Positions 26,277-34,811 of a stretch of 64,000 bases of DNA are shown here, piece after piece. Origin of the DNA: CAWKDG01 sp963848355 (GTDB lineage Bacteria; Actinomycetota; Acidimicrobiia; Acidimicrobiales; UBA8190); NCBI GenBank assembly GCA_963848355.1, contig CAWKDG010000012.1, positions 1,116,001 through 1,180,000 on the forward strand, written 5' to 3'. The notes under the pieces were generated by a model, which had not been told where the DNA came from, did no database searches, and saw nothing but the letters and a program-made list of their open reading frames with translations. Within the stretch, counting starts at the first letter, position 1. Each line of letters opens with the position of its first letter. The translations under genes and the position numbers were made by a program.

Positions 26277-27584
26277 GTGGGGTCTCGCCGCGCCATCCTG
26301 GTGGTCGCCACGGCGCTCACGGCGGGCCTGCTGGGCGCCTACTCCCACCCGTCGCCGGTCTCCGCCGCCTCCGACCCGTCCGACGCGTCGACGGCGCCGG
26401 GGGTGTCGGCGCACGCGATCATCGTGGGCAGCCTGTCGACATCGACGGGCGCGCTGGCCGCCCAGTTCGGGCAGATCGTCGACGGGGTGGAGGCCTACCT
26501 CCACGCCGTCGACGCCGCCGGCGGGGTCGACGGCCGCAAGATCTATCTGAAGTACCAGGCCGACGACACCGGCAGTCCGACGGACGACACCACCCAGGCC
26601 CGCAACCTCGTCGAGAAGGACCACGTGTTCGCCGTCGTCGGCGTGGGGACCCCGTTCTTCGACGGCGCCTCGTTCTTCGCCGCCGAGGGCACGCCCGCCT
26701 TCGGCTACGTGGTCTCGCAGGACTGGAACAAACACCCGAATCTTTTCGGTGCCTACGGGTCGGATCTCGACTACAGCGAGGTGGAGCCCGGACTGGTCGA
26801 CATCGCCAAGACGTTGAAGGCGAAGTCGGTGGCCGTCGTGGCCTACGACATCGCCGCGCAGTCCGAGGATTCCTGCGCGGCGGTGATCAAGGGCCTGAAG
26901 CGGGCCGACGTCCACGTGGGGTTCCAGGATCTGGCCTTCGGGCTGGGAGCCAACCCCACGGCCGACGTCCTGGCCATGAAGGCCGCCCATGCCGACTTCC
27001 TGATCTCGTGCATGGAGGGATCGGACAACCTGGCCTTCGACCAGGCCATGCACCAGAACGGCATGACCGACGTCCACACGCTGTGGCTCCAGGGATACGA
27101 CCGGGCCTACCTGAAGCAGGACCCGGCCGACATGGTGGGGGCCATCTATCTCGAGCAGCACGTCCCCTTCGAGGCCGCCGCCCAGTTCCCCGGGAAGTAC
27201 CCGGCCATGGAGCAGTACCTGAAGACCATGAAGAAGTACGAGCCGAAGTGGACGTACGACGATCTGGCCTTCCAGGGTTACCTGAACGCCGTCCAGTTCG
27301 TCCAGGGACTGCGCGAGGAGGCGAAGACGGGCAAGCCCCTGACGCAGGCGGACCTGATCGCGGCCATCAACAGGGAGAAGGCGTTCACGGGAGGGCTGAC
27401 GACGCCGGTGAACTGGTCGGTGGCGCACGACGCACCGGGGAAGATCCTGTGCGGGTCTCTGGTGGAGGTCGAGCGCGGTGACGTGCTGAAGGTGATCGAC
27501 GTCCAGAAGAACGACGAGGTCTTCGCCTGTGTCAACGACAAGGGCAACCTCGTCCGGGCGCCGGCGGGGACGCCCGGCCTCTGA
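26277..27584 (+). CDS. ABC transporter substrate-binding protein (branched-chain amino acid type, orphan)
   Basis: 435 residues from a GTG at 26277 with GAGGGGAGG. The signal peptide is about 28 residues (AILVVATALTAGLLGAYSHPSPVSA) without a lipobox Cys. The periplasmic type I binding fold follows: IIVGSLSTSTGALAAQFGQIVDGVEAYLHAVDAAGGVDGRKI and ARNLVEKDHVFAVVGVGTPFFDG. Cysteines in SEDSCAAV/LISCMEG and KILCGS/VFACVND may form disulfides. No LivHMGF permease or ATPase is adjacent, so it is an orphan receptor that probably serves a transporter encoded elsewhere. It may sense or bind a ligand from the nearby catabolic genes. Confidence 0.83.
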   Translation: MGSRRAILVVATALTAGLLGAYSHPSPVSAASDPSDASTAPGVSAHAIIVGSLSTSTGALAAQFGQIVDGVEAYLHAVDAAGGVDGRKIYLKYQADDTGSPTDDTTQARNLVEKDHVFAVVGVGTPFFDGASFFAAEGTPAFGYVVSQDWNKHPNLFGAYGSDLDYSEVEPGLVDIAKTLKAKSVAVVAYDIAAQSEDSCAAVIKGLKRADVHVGFQDLAFGLGANPTADVLAMKAAHADFLISCMEGSDNLAFDQAMHQNGMTDVHTLWLQGYDRAYLKQDPADMVGAIYLEQHVPFEAAAQFPGKYPAMEQYLKTMKKYEPKWTYDDLAFQGYLNAVQFVQGLREEAKTGKPLTQADLIAAINREKAFTGGLTTPVNWSVAHDAPGKILCGSLVEVERGDVLKVIDVQKNDEVFACVNDKGNLVRAPAGTPGL

Positions 27585-29136
27585 CCGACCGCACCGTCGA
27601 CGCGGGCCGGCGGCGCGTCAGAGCCGACCCGACCAGGCCGGCGCGCTCGGCCGAGGCGGGATCGCGCTCCAGACGGCAGGGCATGCCGAAGACCATCGTG
27701 GCCCGGTCGTCGCCGTCGTAGGCCGGCCAGTCGGGCAACGATGCGTGACCCGGCGCACCGGTGCGGGCGAAGGCGATCCACGCCGCGTGCATGGCGGTCG
27801 GCCACCGACTGCGGCGGCTCCGGACCGGTGAGGAGCTCGATCACCGCGCTTGTGGAGATTGTCGAAGACGAAGGGGATGTCGAGGGCGTGGCACGAGCCG
27901 AGACGGCCGTCGAAGGCGGTCGAGGCGAATGCGAAGAGATAGAAGAAGGTCTGTCGAGGCTGGTGCACGGTCTGGGCCTCGGCCATCCGGACGGCCGGGA
28001 GGCGGAACATCCGGTCGGTCATCACGGCCTTGAAGAGCTCGTCGTCGCTGGCCCCGGGGCGGGCCCGACGATAGGTGGCGACCAGGGGGTCCGGGTCCGT
28101 CGACGAAACGCCGGAGCCGCCGCACGAGCATGTCGGCATCGGCCACGGGGCTGTCCATGAGCCCGAACAGGTTCCACTCGTCCCGGGTGGTCCCGGTGAG
28201 CAGCGGCACCGAGGCGGCCGAACCGTCGGCGATGGCCTCGAGGGGAGGGCGGGGAAGGACCTCCCCGTCGATCACCGGCCCGAAAGGGAGGCCCGAGGCT
28301 GAGGTCACCGGGCGCCGGAGGCGGCCGGCGACCATGGCCTGCGACACCGCCTGCTGAGCCTCGAGGAGACGCTCGGGCGGTGGCGGCGAGAACGGCGTCG
28401 AGACCGCCGCCGCCCAGCTCACCGACGACGGCCTCGGTGACGGCGACGGCGTCGTCGACGGCCGTGATGTTATGGGCGGCGCCGCTCTGGGCGATGGCCT
28501 TGGCGAACAACCCGGTGGCCGACGGGGTGCCGAGCAGGGTGCCGACGCTCATGGCTCCCGGCCGACTCGCCGAAGACGGTGACGTTGGCGGGGTCGCCGC
28601 CGAATCCGGCGATGTTGTCCCGGACCCAGCGCAGTGCGGCGATCTGGTCGAGCAGTCCGTTGTTGCCCGACGTGGCGTACGACGGGTCGAGGTGGCCGAG
28701 GTGCAGCCAGCCGAGGACGCCGAGCCGGTAGTTGATGCTCACCACCACCACGTCGCCGTGACGGACGAAGTTGGCCCCGTCGTACCAGGGGATGGCGCCG
28801 GTGCCGTTCACGAAGGCACCGCCGTGGATCCACACCATGACGGGCCGGCGGGCGTCGTCGAGGGCCGGGGTCTGGACGTTCAGGGAGAGGCAGTCCTCGT
28901 TCCAGTCGGGGGCGGGCCCTGCGCCGACCGCACCGAGGGTGTCCCCCACCTGCACGGCCACCCGGCCGAAGGCGGGTGGCGTCGCGCACGTCGTCCCACC
29001 CCGGATGCGGTTCGGGGGCCCGGAAGCGCCGGCCCCCGACGGGGGGAGCGGCGAAGGGGACCCCGGCGAAGAGCAGGAGACCGTCCTTGGCGCGGCCGGC
29101 GATCTTGCCCGAGGTCGTGTCGGCGATGACGGTCAT
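27532..29136 (-). pseudogene. Type-B carboxylesterase, broken by about six frameshifts
   Basis: Pieces of one protein occur in changing frames along this strand. They run MTVIADTTSGKIAGRAKDGLLLFAGVPFA (29136), then WNEDCLSLNVQTP with VMVWIHGGAF and the nucleophile VTVFGESAGS, then SVGTLLGTPSATGLFAKAIAQSGAAHN, VPLLTGTTRDEWNLFGLMDS, FRLPAVRMAEAQ, and MHAAWIAFARTGAPGHASLPDWPAYD. Breaks lie near 28975, 28559, 28375, 28100, 27845 and 27793, each a single base. Several are at short C/G runs. Either a decayed gene or poorly resolved sequence. The intact family hydrolyses carboxyl esters. Confidence 0.75.
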
Positions 29137-29319
29137 GGGCGTCCCCTCCCTCTCCCCGCCGACCGGGCCGGCCGGGGGCGTGCCCAGGATGCCTCACCGG
29201 GCCGGCCGAACCCTTTCGGGAGAAATAAACAAAGTGTTCCCTTGTTTTAATCAGATGGAAGCGCACATGCTGACGGGACCCGGTGCCCGAGGGCCCCGGA
29301 TCGGACAGGGGAGGGTGTC

Positions 29320-30044
29320 ATGCCGGTCGCCATCGTCACGGGAGCATCGAAAGGGTTGGGAAAAGCCCTGGCCACAGGACTGGCCGACAGCGGGGTGGTC
29401 CCTCGTGCTCGACGCCCGGGGGAGCCACGAGCTGGCCCGGGTCGAGCAGGAGATCCGCTCGCGGCTGACCGGCGGCGCCGTGGTCCGGGCGGTGCCCGGC
29501 GACGTCACCGACGCCGGGCACCGCCGGGCCCTGACCGAGGCGGCGGCCGCCCTCGGCGGCGTCGACCTCCTGGTGAACAACGCCAGCACCCTCGGGGCCA
29601 GCCCCCTGCCCCGCGCTGGCCGACATCGCCCTCGACACCTTCCGTCGTGTCGTCGAGGTCAACACCGTCGCCCCCCTCGCCCTCGTCCAGGAAGCCCTGC
29701 CGCTGCTGCGCCGGTCGGCGAACCCCCGCATCCTGAACGTCACGTCCGACGCATCGGTCGAGCACTACGACTCGTGGGGCGGGTACGGATCGTCGAAGGC
29801 GGCGCTCGACCACCTGAGCGCCACGCTGGCGGTCGAGGAGCCGGGTCATCGCGCGTCTGGGCCGTCGACCCCGGCGACATGCGCACCGAGATGCACCAGG
29901 ACGCCTTCCCCGGCGAGGACATCTCCGACCGTCCCGAACCGACGACCGTCGTGCCCCGCTCTCCTCGCCCTCATCGCCGGGGCCTCGCCGAGCGGGCGGA
30001 TCAAGGTGGCCGAGCTGGCCGCCACGGCGGGCGGCGCACGATGA
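29320..30044 (+). pseudogene. Short-chain dehydrogenase, broken by about four frameshifts
   Basis: The frame switches repeatedly but gives a continuous SDR: MPVAIVTGASKGLGKALATGLADSG, then LVLDARGSHELARVEQEI, DVTDAGHRRALTEAAAALGGVDLLVNNAS, DTFRRVVEVNTVAPLALVQEALPLL, ILNVTSDASVEHYDSWGGYGSSKAALDHL (with YxxxK), DPGDMRTEM, and LLALIAGASPSGRIKVAEL. Breaks are near 29393 (GGGG), 29610 (CCCC), 29843 and 29958 (CCCC); a single added or removed base restores each. The stop overlaps the QueA-like start (ATGA), so this was or is the first gene of that set. Confidence 0.75.
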
Positions 30045-31111
30045 CCCCGACCCTGACCCCGATGGCCGTCCGTCCCCTGGCCGGGCTGCACGACTTCGTC
30101 CTCCCGCCGGAGCTCGAGGCCACACGACCGGCCGAGGCGCGTGGGATGACGCGCGACGCCGTGCGGATGATGGTGGCCCGGCGCGGTGCGGCCACCGTGG
30201 AGCACACGACCTTCACCGAGCTCCCGCGCCTGTTCGACGAAGGGGACCTGCTCGTGGTGAACACCTCGGGGACCCTGGCCGCCGAGGTGCAGGGGGTCGA
30301 CAGGCACGGCCGCCCACTGCAGGTCCACCTGTCGACGGAGCTGCCCGCCCACCTCTGGACCGTCGAGCTGCGCCGCGACGGCCGACCCGTCTTCACCGCC
30401 CGCCCCGGCGACACCGTCACCCTGGCCGCCGGAGGACGCCTCGACCTTCTCACGCCCTATTCGCTGCATCCCGAGGGCGTCCGGCTGTGGGTGGCGACCA
30501 TCTCGACACCGGTCCCCCTGCTCACGTTCCTCGCCGTCCACGGCGAACCGATCCGCTACGGCTACGTGCAGGGGAGCTGGCCCATCTCGATGTACCAGAA
30601 CGTCTACGCCACCGAGCCCGGCTCGGCCGAGATGCCGAGCGCCGGGCGGCCGTTCACGGCCGAGATCCTGACCCGGCTCGCCGCCCGCGGTGTCGGTGTC
30701 GTGCCCATCGTGCTGCACACCGGGGTCGCCTCGCTCGACGCCTCGGAACCGCCGTACCCCGAGCACTACCGCGTGTCGGCCGCCACCGCCCACCGCATCA
30801 ACGACGTCCGCCGGGAGGGCGCGACGGTGGTGGCCGTGGGCACCACCGTGGTCCGAGCCCTCGAAACAGTCGTCGACCTGCGCGGGCACGTGCACGCGGG
30901 GAGCGGATGGACCGAGACCGTGATCACGCCCGACCGGGTGATCGGCTCCGTCGACGGTCTGCTGACCGGCTGGCACGAGCCCGAGGCATCCCACCTGGCC
31001 ATGCTCGAGGCGGTGGCCGGCCGACCACTGCTCGAACGGTCGTACGCTGCAGCCCTGGAGGAGGGCTATCTGTGGCACGAATTCGGGGACGTCCACCTGG
31101 TCCTGCCGTGA
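30041..31111 (+). CDS. QueA-like S-adenosylmethionine:tRNA ribosyltransferase-isomerase family protein
   Basis: 356 residues, the usual QueA length. Typical segments are DFVLPPELEATRPAEARGMTRDAVRMMV near the N-terminus, FDEGDLLVVNTSGTLAAEV (VxNxxR-like region), YGYVQGSWPISMYQNVYA (YQTVYA-type), AGRPFTAEILTRLAARGV, GVVPIVLHTGVASL (the HxGxGTF-like motif altered) and HYRVSAATAHRIN. QueA adds the epoxycyclopentane ring to preQ1-tRNA, but altered motifs suggest a paralog with a changed role. No queuosine gene is nearby. It overlaps the SDR stop and the regulator start by 4 bp each. Confidence 0.78.
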   Translation: MTPTLTPMAVRPLAGLHDFVLPPELEATRPAEARGMTRDAVRMMVARRGAATVEHTTFTELPRLFDEGDLLVVNTSGTLAAEVQGVDRHGRPLQVHLSTELPAHLWTVELRRDGRPVFTARPGDTVTLAAGGRLDLLTPYSLHPEGVRLWVATISTPVPLLTFLAVHGEPIRYGYVQGSWPISMYQNVYATEPGSAEMPSAGRPFTAEILTRLAARGVGVVPIVLHTGVASLDASEPPYPEHYRVSAATAHRINDVRREGATVVAVGTTVVRALETVVDLRGHVHAGSGWTETVITPDRVIGSVDGLLTGWHEPEASHLAMLEAVAGRPLLERSYAAALEEGYLWHEFGDVHLVLP

Positions 31112-31770
31112 CCGGCACCGGCACGGCCGTCGAGCCGCCCCTCCAGGCCGTGCCCACGACGCGGCGGGCCATCCTGGTGGCGCTGAAGCGACGGGGGACC
31201 CGCCGGACGCAGGACCTGGCCGCCGAGTTGGGCCTGACCGTGGCCGCCGTCCGCCAACAGCTCGGGCGACTCGAGTCCGACGGGCTGGTGACGCACCATC
31301 CCGAGGCGGACGGCCGGGGACGGCCCACCCATGTCTACGAGTTGACGTCGTCGGCCGACGGGCTGTTCCCGAAGCGCTACGGGGATCTCACGACCGAGCT
31401 GTTGAGCTACCTCGGGGGGGCCGAGTCCCGCCAGGTCGACGACCTCTTCGAGCAGCGCCGCCGCCGCCGGCTCCACGAGGCCCGACCGCGGTTGGACAGC
31501 CGGACCCTGGAGGAGCAGGTGGACGAGTTGACGGCCATCCTCGACGAGGACGGATACCTGGCCGACGTGGAGCGCCTCGACGACGGGGGCTGGCGGATCA
31601 CCGAACACAACTGCGCCATCCTCTCGGTGGCGCAGGGTTTCCGTCAGGCCTGCTCGAGCGAGCTGTCCTTCATCCAAGAGGCCCTCCCCGGCGCCGAGGT
31701 GCGACGGGTGGCCCACCTGATGGACGGTGCCCACGTGTGCGCCTACGAGGTCAGACCGGCGCTACCGTGA
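31108..31770 (+). CDS. SufR-like Fe-S-binding HTH regulator
   Basis: 220 residues from a GTG overlapping the QueA-like stop. A winged HTH spans residues ~18-80 (TTRRAILVALKRRGTRRTQDLAAELGLTVAAVRQQLGRLE and the wing GRGRPTHVYELT). The C-terminal half has cysteines at 169, 182 and 211. The spacing C-x12-C and the 29-residue step to the third match three of the four SufR positions; the remaining one is Ala at 196. SufR-type proteins sense [4Fe-4S] or [2Fe-2S] clusters and repress suf genes. Here no suf operon is adjacent, so it may control the SDR-QueA-like set. Confidence 0.75.
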   Translation: MTGTGTAVEPPLQAVPTTRRAILVALKRRGTRRTQDLAAELGLTVAAVRQQLGRLESDGLVTHHPEADGRGRPTHVYELTSSADGLFPKRYGDLTTELLSYLGGAESRQVDDLFEQRRRRRLHEARPRLDSRTLEEQVDELTAILDEDGYLADVERLDDGGWRITEHNCAILSVAQGFRQACSSELSFIQEALPGAEVRRVAHLMDGAHVCAYEVRPALP

Positions 31771-31790
31771 GGCCGGCGCTACCTTGAAGG
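31756..31790. repeat. Two tandem ~17-bp copies spanning a stop codon
   Basis: CCGGCGCTACCGTGAGG (31756-31772) is followed by CCGGCGCTACCTTGAAGG. The first copy contains the stop of the SufR-like gene. The duplication leaves the coding region intact. Confidence 0.65.
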
Positions 31791-31822
31791 TTGTCACCGA
31801 CCGCCAGGACTGAAAGCCGCTC

Positions 31823-32695
31823 ATGCAGATCGGCGTCGTGTTCCCCCAGACCGAGATGCCGGCCGACGCCGGCGCTGTGCGCGCCTACGGGCTGCGGGTG
31901 CAGGAGCTCGGCTACGCCCACGTGATCGCCTACGACCACGTCGTGGGCGCAGACCCGTCCGTCCACAAGGGGTGGGACGGTCCCTACGACCTCCACTCCA
32001 CCTTCCACGAGCCGCTCGTCCTGTTCGGCTTCCTGGCCGGACTGACGACGCTCGAGCTCGTCACCGGGATCATCATCCTTCCCCAGCGGCAGACGGCGTT
32101 GGTGGCCAAGCAGGCGGCCGAGGTCGACCTGCTCACCGGCGGCCGCTTCCGGCTCGGCGTGGGCCTCGGTTGGAACGCCGTCGAGTACGAGGCGCTGGGA
32201 AAGGACTTCTCGGACCGGGGGAAACGGGTCGCCGATCAGGTGGCACTCCTCCGCCAGCTGTGGACGGAGCCGAGCGTCACCTACGCGGCGGGCGACGAAC
32301 ACGTGACGGGAGCGGGCCTCGCCCCCCTGCCGGTGCAGCGGCCCATCCCCGTCTGGTTCGGGGCGGCGTCGCCCCCCGCCTACCGGCGCGCCGGGCGTCT
32401 CGGTGACGGCTGGTTCCCCCTCGTCCCGCCGGGCCCGAAACTCGACGACGCCCGGGCCCTCGTCGACGCCGCCGCCGTCGAGGCCGGCCGGGACCCGAGC
32501 ACCCTGGGCCTCGAAGGCCGGGTCAGCTGGGGAGACGGGGGAGCGGCGACGGTGGCCGACCACGCCGACCGTTGGCGCAAGATCGGGGCCACGCACCTGA
32601 CCGTCAACACCATGGGCGCGGGCCTCGGATCGGTCGACGCGCACCTCGAGGCGTTGGCGACGGCGGCCGAGGTGCTCGAGGTGGGCCGGACCTGA
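31823..32695 (+). CDS. LLM class F420-dependent oxidoreductase
   Basis: 290 residues with the luciferase-like monooxygenase layout: QIGVVFPQTEMPAD..VRAYGLRVQELGYAHVIAYDHVVG at the start, TLELVTGIIILPQRQTALVAKQAAEVDLLTGGRFRLGVGLGWN in the middle, and PVWFGAASPPAYRRAGRLGDGWFP. This family uses coenzyme F420, consistent with an actinobacterial host. Redox substrate unknown. Starts at an ATG 52 bp after the SufR-like gene, with a GAAAGCCGCTC site of only modest strength. Confidence 0.85.
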   Translation: MQIGVVFPQTEMPADAGAVRAYGLRVQELGYAHVIAYDHVVGADPSVHKGWDGPYDLHSTFHEPLVLFGFLAGLTTLELVTGIIILPQRQTALVAKQAAEVDLLTGGRFRLGVGLGWNAVEYEALGKDFSDRGKRVADQVALLRQLWTEPSVTYAAGDEHVTGAGLAPLPVQRPIPVWFGAASPPAYRRAGRLGDGWFPLVPPGPKLDDARALVDAAAVEAGRDPSTLGLEGRVSWGDGGAATVADHADRWRKIGATHLTVNTMGAGLGSVDAHLEALATAAEVLEVGRT

Positions 32696-32733
32696 CGGCC
32701 TGCGGTTCCGTCGACGCGTCTACGGTCGAGGCC

Positions 32734-34146
32734 GTGGCCCCGGGACCGCATCCATCGGCCGGCGCCTTGAGGTCCGGGCAGCTCGGGACCGCCGAGCTGA
32801 CCGTCTCGACGGTGGCCAACATCGGACCGGGGATCGACTTCTACTTCGCCTTCGGCGTGATCGCCGTCACCGCCGGTGTCGCCGCTCCCCTGACGATCGT
32901 GGCCGCGGGCGTGGCCGTCGCCCTCCTGGCGTCGACGGTGGCCGAGTTCAGCAAGGTCGAGCCGTCGGCCGGGAGCTTCATCACCTACGTGGAGTCCGGA
33001 CTCGGACCACGAGCCGGTGTCGCCACCGCCCTCCTGGTCGCCGTCGGGTACACCGTCGCCATGGCCGGTGTCTTCACCATGTCGGGCGGGATGCTGTCCA
33101 TGACGATCGCCCACTTCTCGTCATGGAGCATTCCCTGGGGGCCGCTGTCCCTGGTGCTCACGATCGCGGCCATCTGGTTGACGGCGCGCGGGGTGAAGCT
33201 GTCGACGACCGCCGTGGGCGTGGCCGTCGTGGTGCAGGTGGCGGTCATGGTGGCGGTCTGCGCCGTCGTCCTCGTCCAGGAGCGCGGCCATCTCTCGGGA
33301 GCGCCGTTCTCGTGGTCGCATCTCTCGGGTGGATTGACCGGCCTGTCGGCCGGATTCCCCCTGGCTCTCTACATGTTCATCGGCTGGGAGAACGGTCCCG
33401 CCCTGGCCGAAGAGTGCCGCACCCCGGTCCGGACGGTGCCGAGGGCCCTCTACCTCAGCGTGGCCATCGGCGCCGTTCTCTTCGTGCTCTTCGCCTACGC
33501 CACCGTGATCGGGTTCCACGACGACGTGCGGTCGATCGGGCGTTCCTCGGTCCCGTTCCTGACCGTGGCCGACCACTCCCTGGGCGGCGCGTCGTTCGTG
33601 GCCTGGATCGCCGGGATCGCCTCCGTCCTCGCCGCCTTGGTGGCCGGTTCCAGCTCCCAGGCCCGCATGATCTTCGACGGCGGGCGCCGGGGTTTCCTCC
33701 CCGCCTGGGTCGGGCGCGTCCGGGCCCGGGTCGACACGCCGGTGAACGCCCTCGTCACGATGGCCGTGATCGGTCTCGGCATCATCGGAGTGTGGGGGAT
33801 CAGCCACGTGCTCGGCGTGGGGACGGGATCGATGAACCCCGTCGGCCTCTACGCCGAATGCTCGACCATGGGCACCATCATCATCCTGGTGGTCTATCTG
33901 TTGACCGCTCTCTCGCTTCCCGTCTTCATGTGGCGCCGTCACCGGACGGAATTCTCCGCCGGCCGTCACGCGGTCGTCCCCGCCCTCGGATCGATCGCCC
34001 TGATCGTCCCCTTCGTCGAGCTGTGCAAGCCGGGGCAGCCGGCGCCCTACGACGCCTTCCCCTTCGTCGCCCTGGGGCTGGTGGCGCTGTCCGCGGCCGT
34101 CGCCCTCGTCGTGAAGCACCGTCACCCGTCGACGGGAGCGGGGTAG
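32734..34146 (+). CDS. APC superfamily amino acid permease
   Basis: 470 residues from a GTG at 32734 (weak GAG site; upstream frame overlaps nothing plausible). About twelve membrane segments are seen: TVSTVANIGPGIDFYFAFGVIA, AAPLTIVAAGVAVALLAS, PSAGSFITYVESGLGPRAGVA and FVAWIAGIASVLAALVAGSSSQARMIFDGGRRGFLP, the last being the characteristic loop before TM9. Helices end near residue 465. It imports amino acids or amines. Lies 38 bp after the LLM gene, so may share a transcript. No substrate assignment. Confidence 0.85.
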   Translation: MAPGPHPSAGALRSGQLGTAELTVSTVANIGPGIDFYFAFGVIAVTAGVAAPLTIVAAGVAVALLASTVAEFSKVEPSAGSFITYVESGLGPRAGVATALLVAVGYTVAMAGVFTMSGGMLSMTIAHFSSWSIPWGPLSLVLTIAAIWLTARGVKLSTTAVGVAVVVQVAVMVAVCAVVLVQERGHLSGAPFSWSHLSGGLTGLSAGFPLALYMFIGWENGPALAEECRTPVRTVPRALYLSVAIGAVLFVLFAYATVIGFHDDVRSIGRSSVPFLTVADHSLGGASFVAWIAGIASVLAALVAGSSSQARMIFDGGRRGFLPAWVGRVRARVDTPVNALVTMAVIGLGIIGVWGISHVLGVGTGSMNPVGLYAECSTMGTIIILVVYLLTALSLPVFMWRRHRTEFSAGRHAVVPALGSIALIVPFVELCKPGQPAPYDAFPFVALGLVALSAAVALVVKHRHPSTGAG

Positions 34147-34160
34147 GCACTGGGGGGACC

Positions 34161-34187
34161 TGTCACAGATCAGCGGGTCCAGCCGTC
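34161..34187 (+). promoter_or_regulatory. ECF41-type promoter (TGTCACA-N16-CGTC)
   Basis: TGTCACA at 34161-34167 is followed after 16 bp by CGTC at 34184-34187. This matches the -35 and -10 elements known for the ECF41 group of sigma factors. The two downstream genes are an AhpD-like protein and an ECF41 sigma factor, so this is almost certainly an autoregulated promoter. Predicted transcription starts near 34195, about 50 nt before the ATG. Confidence 0.75.
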
Positions 34188-34193
34188 TCAATT

Positions 34194-34223
34194 GGCACCG
34201 CACCAACAGGCACCGCACCAACA
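34194..34223. repeat. Two tandem 15-bp copies in the 5' leader
   Basis: GGCACCGCACCAACA is repeated head to tail, beginning at the expected transcription start of the ECF41 promoter and ending 20 bp before the start codon. Confidence 0.7.
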
Positions 34224-34243
34224 GATTCGGACAAGGAGAGGTC

Positions 34244-34810
34244 ATGGCCCATGTCACCCTGATCGAACGGCCGACGGGTCTCGTCGCCAAGCTCGCCGCC
34301 CGGTACTCCCGCCGCCGTTTCGGGCAGGCGGTCGAACCCGTGATGGCGGCCTCCCACCACGATGGCGTCCTGGTGGCCATGGGTGCTCTCGAGACGGTGG
34401 CCGAGCGGGGGTGGAAGCGGCTCGATCCGCACCTGCGGTGGCTGGCCGTGCAGGCGGCGGGAAGCGAGATCGGGTGCTCGTGGTGCATCGATTTCGGGTA
34501 CTACGAGGGGATGCAGCGGGGGATCGACCCGCGCAAGGTCCGCGACGTGCCCCGCTTCTCCCACAGTGACGTCTACGACGAGGCCGAGCGGGTCGTCCTC
34601 GAGTACGCGGTGGCGGCCACGACCACACCGGTGACGCTGGACGACGAGCTGGTCGAACGGATGCACCGGCACCTGAGCGAGCCGGAGATCGTCGAGCTCG
34701 CCGCCTGGGTGGCCCTCGAGAACCTCCGGTCGCGGTTCAACGCCGGGCTCGGCCTCCGCAGCCAGGGATTCTCCGATCGGTGCGAGGTGGCCCCCCTCCC
34801 CCTGGCCTGA
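34244..34810 (+). CDS. AhpD-like carboxymuconolactone decarboxylase family protein
   Basis: 188 residues. The AhpD-like redox CxxC is at C78-x-x-C81 (GCSWCIDFGYYEGMQRG), with the His and acidic residues typical of the fold around FSHSDVYDEAERVVLEYA. A strong AAGGAGAGG site precedes the ATG. It is the first gene after a predicted ECF41 promoter and is followed by the sigma factor with a 1-bp gap. In many actinobacteria ECF41 factors are paired with such genes, so it is the probable main target. Alkylhydroperoxidase-like thiol redox is the inferred role. Confidence 0.88.
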   Translation: MAHVTLIERPTGLVAKLAARYSRRRFGQAVEPVMAASHHDGVLVAMGALETVAERGWKRLDPHLRWLAVQAAGSEIGCSWCIDFGYYEGMQRGIDPRKVRDVPRFSHSDVYDEAERVVLEYAVAATTTPVTLDDELVERMHRHLSEPEIVELAAWVALENLRSRFNAGLGLRSQGFSDRCEVAPLPLA

Positions 34811-34811
34811 C

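Noticed and set aside
34194..34223. Riboswitch or sRNA in the leader of the AhpD-like gene
   Set aside because: Direct repeat without plausible secondary structure; a simple duplication is sufficient.
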